A DNA stretch of 64,000 nt from Bradyrhizobium sp. (GTDB taxonomy: Bacteria > Pseudomonadota > Alphaproteobacteria > Rhizobiales > Xanthobacteraceae), in NCBI RefSeq assembly GCF_022844465.1, contig NZ_JALHLP010000003.1, positions 248,001 through 312,000 of the forward strand. Reading direction: 5' to 3'. Shown one piece after another: positions 55,365 to 64,000 of the stretch. Within the stretch, counting starts at the first letter, position 1. Every line of letters begins with the position of its first letter. Below the pieces are notes generated by a model. It worked only from the letters and a program-made list of their open reading frames with translations. It made no database searches and was not told the origin of the DNA. The position numbers were made by a program, and so were the translations under genes.

Positions 55365-55674
55365 CGAACGACCTCGCCGGAGCTGCTTCGGGTATTCGGC
55401 GCCCGGTGGCGCGCATCAAGCGGCCCCGCCAAAACTCCCAGGATCGCTCGTCAATCCATCCCGGTTCGGCCTGAAGCATGGTCTCAACAAGTCGATCGGA
55501 GCCGAGCAATTGCTCCAGCCGCCGCACTTCGTCGAACCCCGCAAGGCACATCGCCTGGGCCAGAATTCTGGCGTCGGAACGCGGCTGCGAACCCACAGGC
55601 TCCCACCAGAAAAACCTCTTCTCCAGTTCAGAAAAAAGCCTCTTGGGGAGGCCGCGAGTCGATGAAGTTTCCAT
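55348..55674 (-). CDS. Small AbiE-unit partner-like protein, probable orphan
   Basis: 108 residues: LPKRLFSELEKRFFWWEP, then RSDARILAQAMCLAGFDEVR, then a Trp-rich end PGWIDERSWEFWRGRLM. The layout (FW near the start, RIL-x-x-x-M, SWEFWR at the end) resembles the small proteins encoded directly before AbiEii-like nucleotidyltransferases, and a decayed start of such a gene overlaps its 3' end. I cannot prove the family by eye. Without its partner it is probably a leftover antitoxin-like gene. It marks the murD-side edge of the foreign segment, 54 bases from the murD stop. Confidence 0.6.
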   Translation of the reverse strand: METSSTRGLPKRLFSELEKRFFWWEPVGSQPRSDARILAQAMCLAGFDEVRRLEQLLGSDRLVETMLQAEPGWIDERSWEFWRGRLMRATGRRIPEAAPARSFDAGLV

Positions 55675-55728
55675 AGTGAAATACTAGCACGGACGGCCAA
55701 ACCAAGCCAGCCGCGGCAGCCCAGCCCC

Positions 55729-57129
55729 TCACACCACCGGCTTCACGCCCGGCAGCGCCGTCACCAGATCGCGAAACTTCGTGCCGCGGATCTCGAAATT
55801 GCGGTACTGGTCGAACGAGGCGCAGGCGGGCGACAGCAGCACCACCGGGTCGGCAAGCCCGGAGGCTTCGGCGTCGCGCGCGGCGCCGGCGACCGCGACC
55901 TCGAGCGTCCCGGAAATCTCGTGCGGCACGCGCTCGCCCAGCGTTTCCGCGAATTCCGGCGCGGCCTCGCCGATCAGATAGGCTTTCCGGATGCGCGGGA
56001 AGTATTCGGCAAGGCCGGTGATGCCGCCGAGCTTCGGCTTGCCGCCGGCGATCCAGAAGATGTCGCCAAAGGACGACAGCGCGTGCGCGGCGGCGTCGGC
56101 GTTGGTGCCCTTGGAGTCGTTGACGAACAGCACGTTGCCGCGGCGGCCGACCTGTTCCATGCGGTGCGCCAGACCGGGAAAACTGCGCAGGCCGCTTTGC
56201 AACGTGTCGACCGGGATGCCCATCGCCAGCGCGCAGGCCGCCGCACAGGCCGCGTTCTGCGCATTGTGCAGGCCGCGCAGCGAACCGATGCCGCCCAGCC
56301 GGGCGATCTCGCCGCGCGCACCGCCGGAGGCCTGCACGATGGTTTCGCGCTCGACATAGACGCCGTCGGGCAGCGGGTTCTTCACGGAGATCCGCACCAC
56401 GCGCTTGCCGGCCTGATCGAGCCGGTCGGCGATGTTGCGGCACCAGATGTCGTCGACGCCGACGATCGCGGTGCCCTGCGGCTGCACGCCGGCGACCAGC
56501 CGCGCCTTGACCGCGGCATAGTTTTCCAGCGTGCCGTGGCGGTCGATATGGTCCTCGCTGACATTGAGCAGGATGCCGACGGACGGATCGAGCGAGGGGG
56601 TAAGGTCAATCTGGTAGGACGACATCTCGATCACATGCACCCGCCCGGTCCGCTGCGGCTGCAGCGAGAGCACGGCGGTGCCGATGTTGCCGCCCATCTG
56701 GGTGTCGTAGCCGGCGACCTTCATCAGGTGGGCGATCAAGGCTGTGGTGGTCGATTTGCCGTTGGTCCCGGTGATGGCGACGAACGGCGCGTCCGGCGCG
56801 TGGCGGCGGCGCTCGCGGCAGAACAGTTCGATGTCGCCGATCACCTCGACGCCGGCCTGGCGCGCCATCAGCACCGACCAGTGCGGCGCCGGATGGGTCA
56901 GCGGCGCGCCGGGCGTCAGGATCAGGGCCGAAAATTTCGCCCAGGAGACGGCGCGCAGGTCGGCGGTTTTGAAGCCGGCCTGTGCGGCCTTGGCGACATT
57001 GTCGGCCGAGTCGTCGCCGGCGATCACTTCCGCGCCGCCCGCCTTCAGGGCGTGACAGCTTGCAAGGCCGGATCCGCCGAGCCCGAACACCGCGACGGTC
57101 TTGCCGGCAAAGGAGGTGACGGGGATCAT
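55729..57129 (-). CDS. murD: UDP-N-acetylmuramoylalanine--D-glutamate ligase
   Basis: 466 residues. N-terminal [23 protein letters not shown] loop [19 protein letters not shown], central [20 protein letters not shown] (with MSSYQ here), and the C-terminal ligase domain with [20 protein letters not shown]. It adds D-Glu to UDP-MurNAc-L-Ala in the cytoplasm. The start ATG at 57129 follows a palindromic repeat (57140-57236) that separates it from mraY. Downstream, instead of ftsW, come the AbiE remnant and the RiPP cassette. Confidence 0.97.
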   Translation of the reverse strand: MIPVTSFAGKTVAVFGLGGSGLASCHALKAGGAEVIAGDDSADNVAKAAQAGFKTADLRAVSWAKFSALILTPGAPLTHPAPHWSVLMARQAGVEVIGDIELFCRERRRHAPDAPFVAITGTNGKSTTTALIAHLMKVAGYDTQMGGNIGTAVLSLQPQRTGRVHVIEMSSYQIDLTPSLDPSVGILLNVSEDHIDRHGTLENYAAVKARLVAGVQPQGTAIVGVDDIWCRNIADRLDQAGKRVVRISVKNPLPDGVYVERETIVQASGGARGEIARLGGIGSLRGLHNAQNAACAAACALAMGIPVDTLQSGLRSFPGLAHRMEQVGRRGNVLFVNDSKGTNADAAAHALSSFGDIFWIAGGKPKLGGITGLAEYFPRIRKAYLIGEAAPEFAETLGERVPHEISGTLEVAVAGAARDAEASGLADPVVLLSPACASFDQYRNFEIRGTKFRDLVTALPGVKPVV

Positions 57130-57139
57130 GATTTAGCCT

Positions 57140-57236
57140 GTCATTCCGGAAACCGCGCAGCGGTTATCCGGAATCTCGAGGTTCTCCGATGCGCAATTGC
57201 GCATCGTAGTTCGTGCTTCGCACGCCCCGGAACGAC
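57140..57236. repeat. Palindromic repeat between murD and mraY
   Basis: 97 bases, GTCATTCCGGAAACCGCGCA to CGCCCCGGAACGAC, with internal hairpins ACCGCGCAGCGGT and GATGCGCAATTGCGCATC. Same family as the other GTCATTCCGG elements but with different inner modules. Confidence 0.8.
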
Positions 57237-57257
57237 AGTGGTGGGATTGCATTCTCT

Positions 57258-58364
57258 TCATCGCAGCTTCAGCGTCGAAAGGCCGGCCAGCGCCAGCATC
57301 ACGGAGATGATCCAGAACCGGATCACGATCTGCGGCTCGGTCCAGCCCTTCTGCTCAAAATGATGGTGCAGCGGCGCCATCCGGAACACGCGCTTGCCGG
57401 TCAGCTTGAACGACACCACCTGGACGATGACGGAGACCGCCTCCAGCACGAACAGCCCGCCGATCACCGCCAGCACGATCTCGTGCTTGACCGCGACCGC
57501 CGTGGCGCCGAGCATGCCGCCGAGCGCAAGCGAGCCGGTGTCGCCCATGAAGATCGAGGCCGGCGGCGCGTTGAACCAGAGGAAACCGAGGCCGGCGCCA
57601 AGCACCGCCCCGCACAGCACCGCCAGTTCGCCGGTGCCGGCGACGTACCTGATCTGCAGGTAGTCGGAAAAAACCGCGTTGCCGGTGAGATAGGCAATCA
57701 TGCCGAAGCTTGCGGCGGCGATCATGACAGGCACGATCGCGAGCCCATCGAGGCCGTCGGTGAGGTTCACGGCGTTGCCGGCGCCGACAATGACGAACGC
57801 GCCGAAGATCAGGAAGAACCAGCCGAAATTGAACACCATGTCCTTCAGGAAGGGAATCGCAAGCGAGGTCGAGGTGGCGTCGCGCCCGAGCCGGATCAGC
57901 GCGTAGCAGGCCGCCAGCGCGATCACCGCTTCGATCAACAGCCGCAGCTTGCCGGCGAAGCCGCCGTGACTCTGTTGCGTCACCTTGAGGTAATCGTCAT
58001 AGAATCCGACAAAGCCGAAACCGAGCGTCACCGCGAGCACGATCCAGACATAGGGGTTGAGCGGATTGGCCCACAGCAGCGTCGAGACCACGACGCCGGA
58101 CAGGATCATCAGCCCCCCCATTGTCGGCGTGCCCTTCTTGGAGATCAGGTGCGATGGCGGGCCGTCGGTGCGGATCGGCTGGCCCTTGCCCTGCCGAAGC
58201 CGCAGGTGGTCGATGATCCAGGGACCGAACAGGAACACGAACAGCGCACCGGTCACCATCGCGCCGCCGGTGCGGAAGGTGATGTAGCGAAAAACGTTGA
58301 AAAATCCGCGGAAGATACCAAAGCCGGGAACGGTGTTGGAAAGCTCGATCAGCCAGTAAAACAT
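57258..58364 (-). CDS. mraY: Phospho-N-acetylmuramoyl-pentapeptide-transferase
   Basis: 368 residues, ten membrane helices. Conserved cytoplasmic loops: [33 protein letters not shown] with the DD motif, [17 protein letters not shown] with the catalytic Asp, and [15 protein letters not shown]. The end [20 protein letters not shown] carries the HHH signature. MraY makes lipid I on the inner membrane. It follows murF after 161 bases that hold no gene. Confidence 0.97.
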   Translation of the reverse strand: MFYWLIELSNTVPGFGIFRGFFNVFRYITFRTGGAMVTGALFVFLFGPWIIDHLRLRQGKGQPIRTDGPPSHLISKKGTPTMGGLMILSGVVVSTLLWANPLNPYVWIVLAVTLGFGFVGFYDDYLKVTQQSHGGFAGKLRLLIEAVIALAACYALIRLGRDATSTSLAIPFLKDMVFNFGWFFLIFGAFVIVGAGNAVNLTDGLDGLAIVPVMIAAASFGMIAYLTGNAVFSDYLQIRYVAGTGELAVLCGAVLGAGLGFLWFNAPPASIFMGDTGSLALGGMLGATAVAVKHEIVLAVIGGLFVLEAVSVIVQVVSFKLTGKRVFRMAPLHHHFEQKGWTEPQIVIRFWIISVMLALAGLSTLKLR

Positions 58365-58525
58365 TCAATATGCCTTGTTGCGCGACCGACCTTGGTGGCG
58401 TGGTCCTTTGGCGGGAGGCGCTGCGGGAGCGCCTCGATCATCTTCTTCGTCCTAACCAGGCAGGTCCTGGCCATGTCGCAGGCAGGCACGAATCGCCATC
58501 TGACGACCGCGGCTTGGCGGCGAGT

Positions 58526-59905
58526 TTACGTCTTTGCCTGCAGGGCGGCCAGCAACCGCGGCACAAACTTGTTTACCCAGAACATTTTTTTGCTGCCCTT
58601 GACCACCACCACGTCCCCCTCCCGCAGCAAGCCCGCGATAACAAGCGGGTCGAGCGTGGCCGGATCTTCGTGCCAGCCCAGCCCCCGCTCCGCCGGCACC
58701 AGATCATAAAGATGGCGCATCAGCGGTCCGACGCAGTAGACGCCGTCGATCCCAGGCAGTTCGCCGGCGAGCCTCGCATGATAGGCCGGCGCGTCCGCGC
58801 CCAATTCCAGCATGTCGCCGAGAACGGCGATGCGCCGACCGGCCTTCACCGGTCGCGCCTTGAGGCTTGCCAGCGCCGCCGCCATGCTGGCCGGATTGCC
58901 GTTGAAACTGTCGTCGATCACGGTGACGCTGCCGGCGTGCTGCTCGACGCCGCGGCCGGTCATGACGCCGACATGGCCGAGTTCCGGCGCCAGCGCCGCC
59001 ACATCGAGCCCGGCGGCATGGATGGAGGCCAGCGCCGCCAGCGCGTTTTGCAGCCGGTGCGGCGCGCCCGGCGTCAGGCTGAAGGCAACCGACTTGCCAT
59101 GAACCTGCGCCTCGACGTCCCAGCTCTCGCCGCGGGCGGCATGCTTCAGCTCCCGCACCTCGGACGCTCCGCCGAAGCGAACGACCTTGCCGGTCCATTC
59201 CGGCGCATAGATATCGCCCGGCAACACCAGCACGCCATCGCCGCGCAGCCCTTGCGCGATGCTCACCTTCTCGCGCCGGATCGCTTCCAGGCTGCCGAGC
59301 TTTTCCAGATGCACCGGCTGAACATTGATCACCAACGCCACCGTCGGCCGCGTCAGCTGGCTGAGCCGGGCGATCTCACCTGGCTCGTTCATGCCCATTT
59401 CGACCACCCACAGGCTGGCGTCGGGTCGGGCATTGCACAGCGTCAGCGGCACGCCCCAGAAATTGTTGAAGCTGCTCGGGCTGGCATCGGCGCTCGGATA
59501 GGCGGCGAGGAATTCCTTGGTGCTGGTCTTGCCGGCGCTGCCGGTCAGGCCGATCACCGGGCCGGCAAAACGCGCCCGCGCCGCGCGCGCAAGCGCCCAG
59601 AGGCCATCGATCAGCGTGTCCTTGACCACCAATTGGGGAACGCTCACGCCGTCGATCCGATGCGGGACGATCATCGCCACCGCGCCGGCCGCCTGCGCCT
59701 TGTCGGCGAATTCCCAGCCGTCGCGCGCGCTGGCGAAGCTGGAGGTGAAGCCGCCGCTCGGCGTGCCGCTCAACGCCACGAACAGGGATCCCGGCTTCGC
59801 CAGCCGGCTGTCCTGCGTCACGAAATCGATCGGCGTGTCCGGATATTGCTCGGCCAGCCCCAGCGCGCGCGCGACTTCGGCGATCGTCCACAATGCCGTG
59901 CTCAT
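58526..59905 (-). CDS. murF: UDP-MurNAc-tripeptide--D-alanyl-D-alanine ligase
   Basis: 459 residues. N-terminal recognition domain with FVTQDSRLAKPGSLFVALSG, ATP loop GLTGSAGKTSTKEFLAA, central VVEMGMNEPGEIARLSQLTR and the C-terminal VIDDSFNGNPASMAAALASL. It adds D-Ala-D-Ala made by Ddl to the UDP-MurNAc tripeptide. The start overlaps the end of murE by four bases (ATGA), so they are coupled. Confidence 0.96.
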   Translation of the reverse strand: MSTALWTIAEVARALGLAEQYPDTPIDFVTQDSRLAKPGSLFVALSGTPSGGFTSSFASARDGWEFADKAQAAGAVAMIVPHRIDGVSVPQLVVKDTLIDGLWALARAARARFAGPVIGLTGSAGKTSTKEFLAAYPSADASPSSFNNFWGVPLTLCNARPDASLWVVEMGMNEPGEIARLSQLTRPTVALVINVQPVHLEKLGSLEAIRREKVSIAQGLRGDGVLVLPGDIYAPEWTGKVVRFGGASEVRELKHAARGESWDVEAQVHGKSVAFSLTPGAPHRLQNALAALASIHAAGLDVAALAPELGHVGVMTGRGVEQHAGSVTVIDDSFNGNPASMAAALASLKARPVKAGRRIAVLGDMLELGADAPAYHARLAGELPGIDGVYCVGPLMRHLYDLVPAERGLGWHEDPATLDPLVIAGLLREGDVVVVKGSKKMFWVNKFVPRLLAALQAKT

Positions 59906-61359
59906 GCCGGCCTCGCTGCAAGCGCGGCCGCCACCGCCTCGTGGTCGCTGAACGGCAGCACCTTGCCGCCGACGATCTGGCCGGTCTCGTGGCCCTTGCC
60001 GGCGATCAGGAGGGCGTCGCCCGGCTGCAGCGCCGATATGCCGGCATTGATCGCCGCGGTTCGATCCCCGATCTCCTCAGCACCGCTCGCCGCGTTGAGA
60101 ATGGCGGCGCGGATCGCATCCGGATTCTCGCTGCGCGGGTTGTCGTCGGTGACGATGACCTGGTCGGCATGTTCGGCGGCGATGGCGCCCATCACCGGCC
60201 GCTTGCCTGGATCGCGATCGCCGCCGGCGCCGAAGACGACCACGAGCTTGCCTCTTGCATAGGGCCGCAGCGCCTGCAGCGCTTTTGCCAGCGCATCCGG
60301 CTTGTGGGCGTAATCGACGAAGATCGGCGCGCCATTATGTTCGCCGACCCGCTCCAGCCGACCCTTGGCGCCTTCGAGATGTTCGAGCGCCGCGAATACC
60401 GCGCCCGGCTCGCTGCCGGTGCCGATCGCGAGCCCGGCGGCGACCAGCGCATTCTCGATCTGGAATTCGCCGACCAGCGGCAGCTTGATCCGGTAGGCGC
60501 GCCCGCAATGTTCGAGCATCAGCCTTTGCGCAAAGCCGTCCACGGCGGTCTCGACCAGAGGGATGTTCTCGCCTGACCGATCCGCCTTGCGGCCGATGGC
60601 GATGATCCGCAACGGCCGCGCCCCCGCCGCCTCGATCACCTGCGGCGAGCAATCATGATCGGCCGAGATCACGGCCACGCCGCCGGGCGGGACCAGATCG
60701 CGGAACAGCCGCAGCTTGGCGGCGAGGTAATGCGCTAGGTCGGGATGGTAATCCAGATGATCGCGCGAGAGGTTGGTGAAGCCGCCGGCGGCGATCCGCA
60801 CGCCGTCGAGCCTGAACTGGTCGAGCCCGTGCGAAGAGGCCTCGAAGGCGAGATGCGTCACCCCCTCGCCCGCGATCTCGTCGAGCTGCCGGTGCAGCGC
60901 GATCGGATCCGGCGTCGTCAGCGATCCATAGACGGTGCGCCCCGGCGAAACCAGGCCGATGGTGCCGATGCTGGCCGAGGCATGGCCGAGCCGCTGCCAT
61001 ATCTGGCGGGTGAACGCCGCGACCGAGGTCTTGCCGCTGGTGCCGGTCACCGCAGCGATCGTCGCGGGCTGGCGCGGATAGAACCGTGCCGCCGCCAGCG
61101 CCAGCGCGCGGCGCGGATTTTCGGTGACGACAAAGGGCACACGGCGATCCGGCAGGGAGCGGTCGCCGGCTACCGCCACGGCGCCCGCCATGATCGCGGA
61201 ATCGATAAAGCGGGAGCCGTCGGTCCGGCTGCCGGCAAGGGCAAAGAACAGGTCACCCGGCCTTACGGCACGGCTGTCGGCCGCCAGGCCTTTCACATCG
61301 ACAGCTCCCGCGCGCGGTTCGATCGCAGCGTCATCGCTGAAAAGATCGCGAAGTTTCAT
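59902..61359 (-). CDS. murE: UDP-MurNAc-dipeptide--meso-diaminopimelate ligase
   Basis: 485 residues. N-terminal [23 protein letters not shown] loop [39 protein letters not shown] and [20 protein letters not shown]. The amino-acid pocket reads [16 protein letters not shown] selects meso-diaminopimelate over lysine, as in Gram-negative cell walls. It lies 46 bases after ftsI. Confidence 0.97.
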   Translation of the reverse strand: MKLRDLFSDDAAIEPRAGAVDVKGLAADSRAVRPGDLFFALAGSRTDGSRFIDSAIMAGAVAVAGDRSLPDRRVPFVVTENPRRALALAAARFYPRQPATIAAVTGTSGKTSVAAFTRQIWQRLGHASASIGTIGLVSPGRTVYGSLTTPDPIALHRQLDEIAGEGVTHLAFEASSHGLDQFRLDGVRIAAGGFTNLSRDHLDYHPDLAHYLAAKLRLFRDLVPPGGVAVISADHDCSPQVIEAAGARPLRIIAIGRKADRSGENIPLVETAVDGFAQRLMLEHCGRAYRIKLPLVGEFQIENALVAAGLAIGTGSEPGAVFAALEHLEGAKGRLERVGEHNGAPIFVDYAHKPDALAKALQALRPYARGKLVVVFGAGGDRDPGKRPVMGAIAAEHADQVIVTDDNPRSENPDAIRAAILNAASGAEEIGDRTAAINAGISALQPGDALLIAGKGHETGQIVGGKVLPFSDHEAVAAALAARPA

Positions 61360-61405
61360 ATGCTTCCGGTCCGACCGACGCAGTGCCGCGCCTGGTGTTT
61401 ACGCC

Positions 61406-63151
61406 TTACTGGGTTGTCTTCGATGCCGCAAGAATAAGGCGCTCGGACGGCGGCAGATCGAAGCGCGGCTCGATTCCCAAGAGCGGCCCGATACGGGCGA
61501 TCACATTGCCGCCGGTCGGCACCGCGTTCCAGCCCGAGGTGATGAAGCCATTGGTCTCCGGCAGCGCCTTCGGTTCGTCGAGCATCACCAGCAGCTGATA
61601 TTGCGGGTTGTCGGCCGGGATGATCGCGGTGAAGGAGTTCAGCACCTGCTTCTTGGAATAGCGGCCTGCGACCACTTTCTCCGAGGTGCCGGTCTTGCCG
61701 CCGATGTAATATCCCTTCACGTCGGCTTTCTTGGCGGTTCCGATCTCGGCGTTCAGACGCATCAGGTAGCGCATCTTCTCGGAGGTCTCGGGCTTCAGCA
61801 CCCGCTTGGCCATCGCCCGGGCTTCCTCTTCCGATCGCTTGAGGAAGGTCGGCGGAATCAGAAGCCCGCCGTTGACGACCGCGTTGATGCCCATCACCGC
61901 CTGCAGCGGCGCCACCGCAATGCCGTGACCGAAGGCGATCGTGATGGTGTTGAGCTCGCTCCAGCGCTTGGGCACGATCGGCGAGGAGCTCTCGGGCAGT
62001 TCGGTGCGCAACCGGTCCATCTGGCCGAGCTTCTTCAGGAACGCCTTGTGCGCCTCGACCCCCTGCGCCAGCGCGATCTTGGCCGCGCCGACGTTCGAGG
62101 AAAAGGTGAACACTTCCGACAACGTGATCGGCCGGCCGACCGGGTGGGTGTCGTGAATGGTGAACTTGCCGAAGCGCAGCTCGCCGCGCCCGTCATAGAG
62201 CGTGTTGAGGTTGGCCTTGCCCGAATCCAGCGCCATCGCCAGCGTCAGCGCCTTGAAGGTCGATCCCATTTCGAACACGCCCGTCGTCAGGCGGTTGATG
62301 CGCTCGGGATCGTGCGCCTCCTTCGGATTGTTCGGATCGAAATCCGGCAGCGACACCAGCGCCACGATCTCGCCGGTCCTGACGTTGGAGACGAGGCCAG
62401 AGGCTGCCTTGGCCTTGTATTTTTCCTTTGCCTTCATCAACTCGTCGCGCAGCGCGTGCTCGACGCGCAGGTCGATCGACAATTCCACCGGCCGCTGCAG
62501 GCGATCGGTCGCAAAGCCGGCGCGGTGCAGGTCGGCCAGACCGTTATTGTCCAGCCATTTCTCCATTCCGGCGATGCCCTGGTTGTCGACATTGACGAGA
62601 CCGATCAGGTGCGCGACCGAGGCGCCGGTGGGATAGACGCGCTTGTTCTCGCGCAGGAAGCCGATGCCGGGAATGCCCAGCCGATGAATGTCGTGCTGTT
62701 GCTTCGGGGTGATTTCGCGCTTCAGCCAGACGAAGCCCTTGCGCGACGACAGGCGCTCGCGAACCTCCTTGGTGTCGAGGTCCGGCAATGCTGCCGTCAA
62801 CAGCTCGATCGCCTCGTCCTTGTCGATGATACGTCGCGGCTCGCCGAACAGGCTCGGCGCCTTGACGTCGGTCGCCAGTATTGCGCCGTTGCGATCGACG
62901 ATGTCGGGCCGCGCGGTTGCGATCGCGTCCTGCGAGGCGGAGCGCCGGGCGCCATGGCTGTCGGCGCCGGCGGCAAACATCACCAGCCGGCCCGCCAGCA
63001 CGGCGTAGACGACGGCGAAGGCCAGGATCGCAAGCCCGACGCGCGCCCGCGCCTTCGCGGCGCGATCGACGTTGCGCCCGTAAAGCAGACTGCGGATCAA
63101 CCGCTGCCGCCATGGTTCCGCCAGCCTGGCGATGGGCCTCCGGCCGGTCAT
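61406..63151 (-). CDS. ftsI: Septal peptidoglycan transpeptidase FtsI (PBP3)
   Basis: 581 residues. A short cytoplasmic part and one membrane helix ([20 protein letters not shown]) lead to the class B PBP pedestal and a transpeptidase domain with the motifs STFK (in [20 protein letters not shown], active Ser), SSN (in [15 protein letters not shown]) and KTGT (in [13 protein letters not shown]). It cross-links septal peptidoglycan with FtsW. The ATG overlaps the ftsL stop by four bases. Confidence 0.97.
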   Translation of the reverse strand: MTGRRPIARLAEPWRQRLIRSLLYGRNVDRAAKARARVGLAILAFAVVYAVLAGRLVMFAAGADSHGARRSASQDAIATARPDIVDRNGAILATDVKAPSLFGEPRRIIDKDEAIELLTAALPDLDTKEVRERLSSRKGFVWLKREITPKQQHDIHRLGIPGIGFLRENKRVYPTGASVAHLIGLVNVDNQGIAGMEKWLDNNGLADLHRAGFATDRLQRPVELSIDLRVEHALRDELMKAKEKYKAKAASGLVSNVRTGEIVALVSLPDFDPNNPKEAHDPERINRLTTGVFEMGSTFKALTLAMALDSGKANLNTLYDGRGELRFGKFTIHDTHPVGRPITLSEVFTFSSNVGAAKIALAQGVEAHKAFLKKLGQMDRLRTELPESSSPIVPKRWSELNTITIAFGHGIAVAPLQAVMGINAVVNGGLLIPPTFLKRSEEEARAMAKRVLKPETSEKMRYLMRLNAEIGTAKKADVKGYYIGGKTGTSEKVVAGRYSKKQVLNSFTAIIPADNPQYQLLVMLDEPKALPETNGFITSGWNAVPTGGNVIARIGPLLGIEPRFDLPPSERLILAASKTTQ

Positions 63152-63540
63152 GGCTTGCCTCCGGGCGACGGCACCGAGCCGGTGACGGAGCCGGCGTCGG
63201 TGGCGGCCTCGATGGTGTTGATCATCGCGCCGATCGGATCGACGGCGCCGGGCCTGGCGAAGTGCGGCGGCCGCTCCGGCAGATTCTTCAACTGGTCATA
63301 CTGCGTGGCGACCAGCGGCTTCAGCGCGAGATGGCGATCGGCCAGACCTTGCAGCCGCAGCGGCGCATCGAGCCTGGCCCAATCCGCGCGCAGCGCCGCG
63401 ATGGCGTCGCGCTGCTCGCGAATTTCCGCGTGCAGGCGCAGCACGCGCTCCACCCGCGCCGTCGATTCCATCTTGATCCGGTAGACATAGGCCGCCGCGA
63501 ACACCAGCACGCCGATGACGAGGAGATGAACGACGCGCAC
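63148..63540 (-). CDS. ftsL: Cell division protein FtsL
   Basis: 130 residues from a GTG at 63540 with GGGAGG about five bases upstream, directly after the rsmH stop at 63543; a longer in-frame start at 63579 would lie inside rsmH. One N-terminal membrane helix (VVHLLVIGVLVFAAAYVYRI) is followed by a coiled coil (RVERVLRLHAEIREQRDAIA) and a Pro-rich periplasmic end. FtsL forms a complex with FtsB and FtsQ and activates FtsWI. Family divergence is high, so position in the cluster is part of the evidence. Confidence 0.9.
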   Translation of the reverse strand: MRVVHLLVIGVLVFAAAYVYRIKMESTARVERVLRLHAEIREQRDAIAALRADWARLDAPLRLQGLADRHLALKPLVATQYDQLKNLPERPPHFARPGAVDPIGAMINTIEAATDAGSVTGSVPSPGGKP

Positions 63541-63542
63541 GA

Positions 63543-64000
<458 letters not shown>

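Noticed and set aside
54837..55676. Plus-strand open frame of about 279 codons opposite the precursor, with a leucine/isoleucine repeat resembling a coiled coil (KLIEVRKLIEVGKLIEV)
   Set aside because: It is the mirror of the 18-base tandem repeat in the precursor. The minus-strand reading has a ribosome-binding site, operon position and a meaningful core.

Overview
The window looks like a chromosomal segment of a GC-rich alphaproteobacterium close to Bradyrhizobium/Rhodopseudomonas. Support for this is the high GC and Shine-Dalgarno-led genes, a meso-DAP-type division and cell wall (dcw) cluster in the usual order with a long-linker FtsZ, and several copies of palindromic repeats of the kind scattered through Bradyrhizobium genomes. 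No rRNA, tRNA, CRISPR array, transposase or phage gene is visible.

Left part (1-31 kb) is mixed chromosomal content: a truncated AsmA-family gene; a cytochrome P450 divergent from a TetR regulator with a palindrome between them; an MFS carrier; two unassigned small genes; two nucleotidyl cyclases (a zinc-ribbon/cyclase/AAA/TPR giant and a Cache-HAMP adenylyl cyclase); CcdA; then a bufferin-type copper RiPP operon (DoxX, Cys-rich precursor, DUF692/MNIO, DUF2063), followed by a degenerate creatininase and a secreted metallopeptidase. Next come an FAD-linked oxidase, a thioesterase and a UvrD/PcrA helicase that carries a palindromic repeat translated in frame. A HicAB pair with a frameshifted toxin and an ABC-2 exporter whose permease has an amber codon follow, then an L,D-transpeptidase, a YeeE/YedE pair, a membrane-anchored spermidine-synthase-like protein and a phytoene-dehydrogenase-like flavoprotein.

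Middle (31-41 kb): a Flp pilin with its terminator, prmA, a 60-residue orphan with a strong ribosome-binding site, an aminopeptidase P, then the leftward run ligA, recN, bamD, lpxC.

Right part (41-64 kb) is the dcw cluster, all on the minus strand, transcribed rsmH-ftsL-ftsI-murE-murF-mraY-murD | cargo | ftsW-murG-murC-murB-ddl-ftsQ-ftsA-ftsZ. Between murD and ftsW lies about 4 kb of clearly lower-GC DNA that is not part of a normal dcw cluster. It holds the decayed remains of an AbiE-like two-gene unit and, downstream, a compact RiPP cassette. The cassette has a 96-residue precursor ending in nine consecutive Phe-x-Asn/Gln triplets, a radical SAM/SPASM maturase of the GrrM/OscB cyclophane-forming type, a tetrapyrrole-methylase-fold enzyme strikingly like borosin alpha-N-methyltransferases, and a 2-oxoglutarate/Fe(II) oxygenase-like protein. 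This combination is the strongest candidate here for an undescribed system: a hybrid three-residue-cyclophane peptide that may also be backbone N-methylated and hydroxylated. Its chemistry is inferred from motifs and has not been shown.
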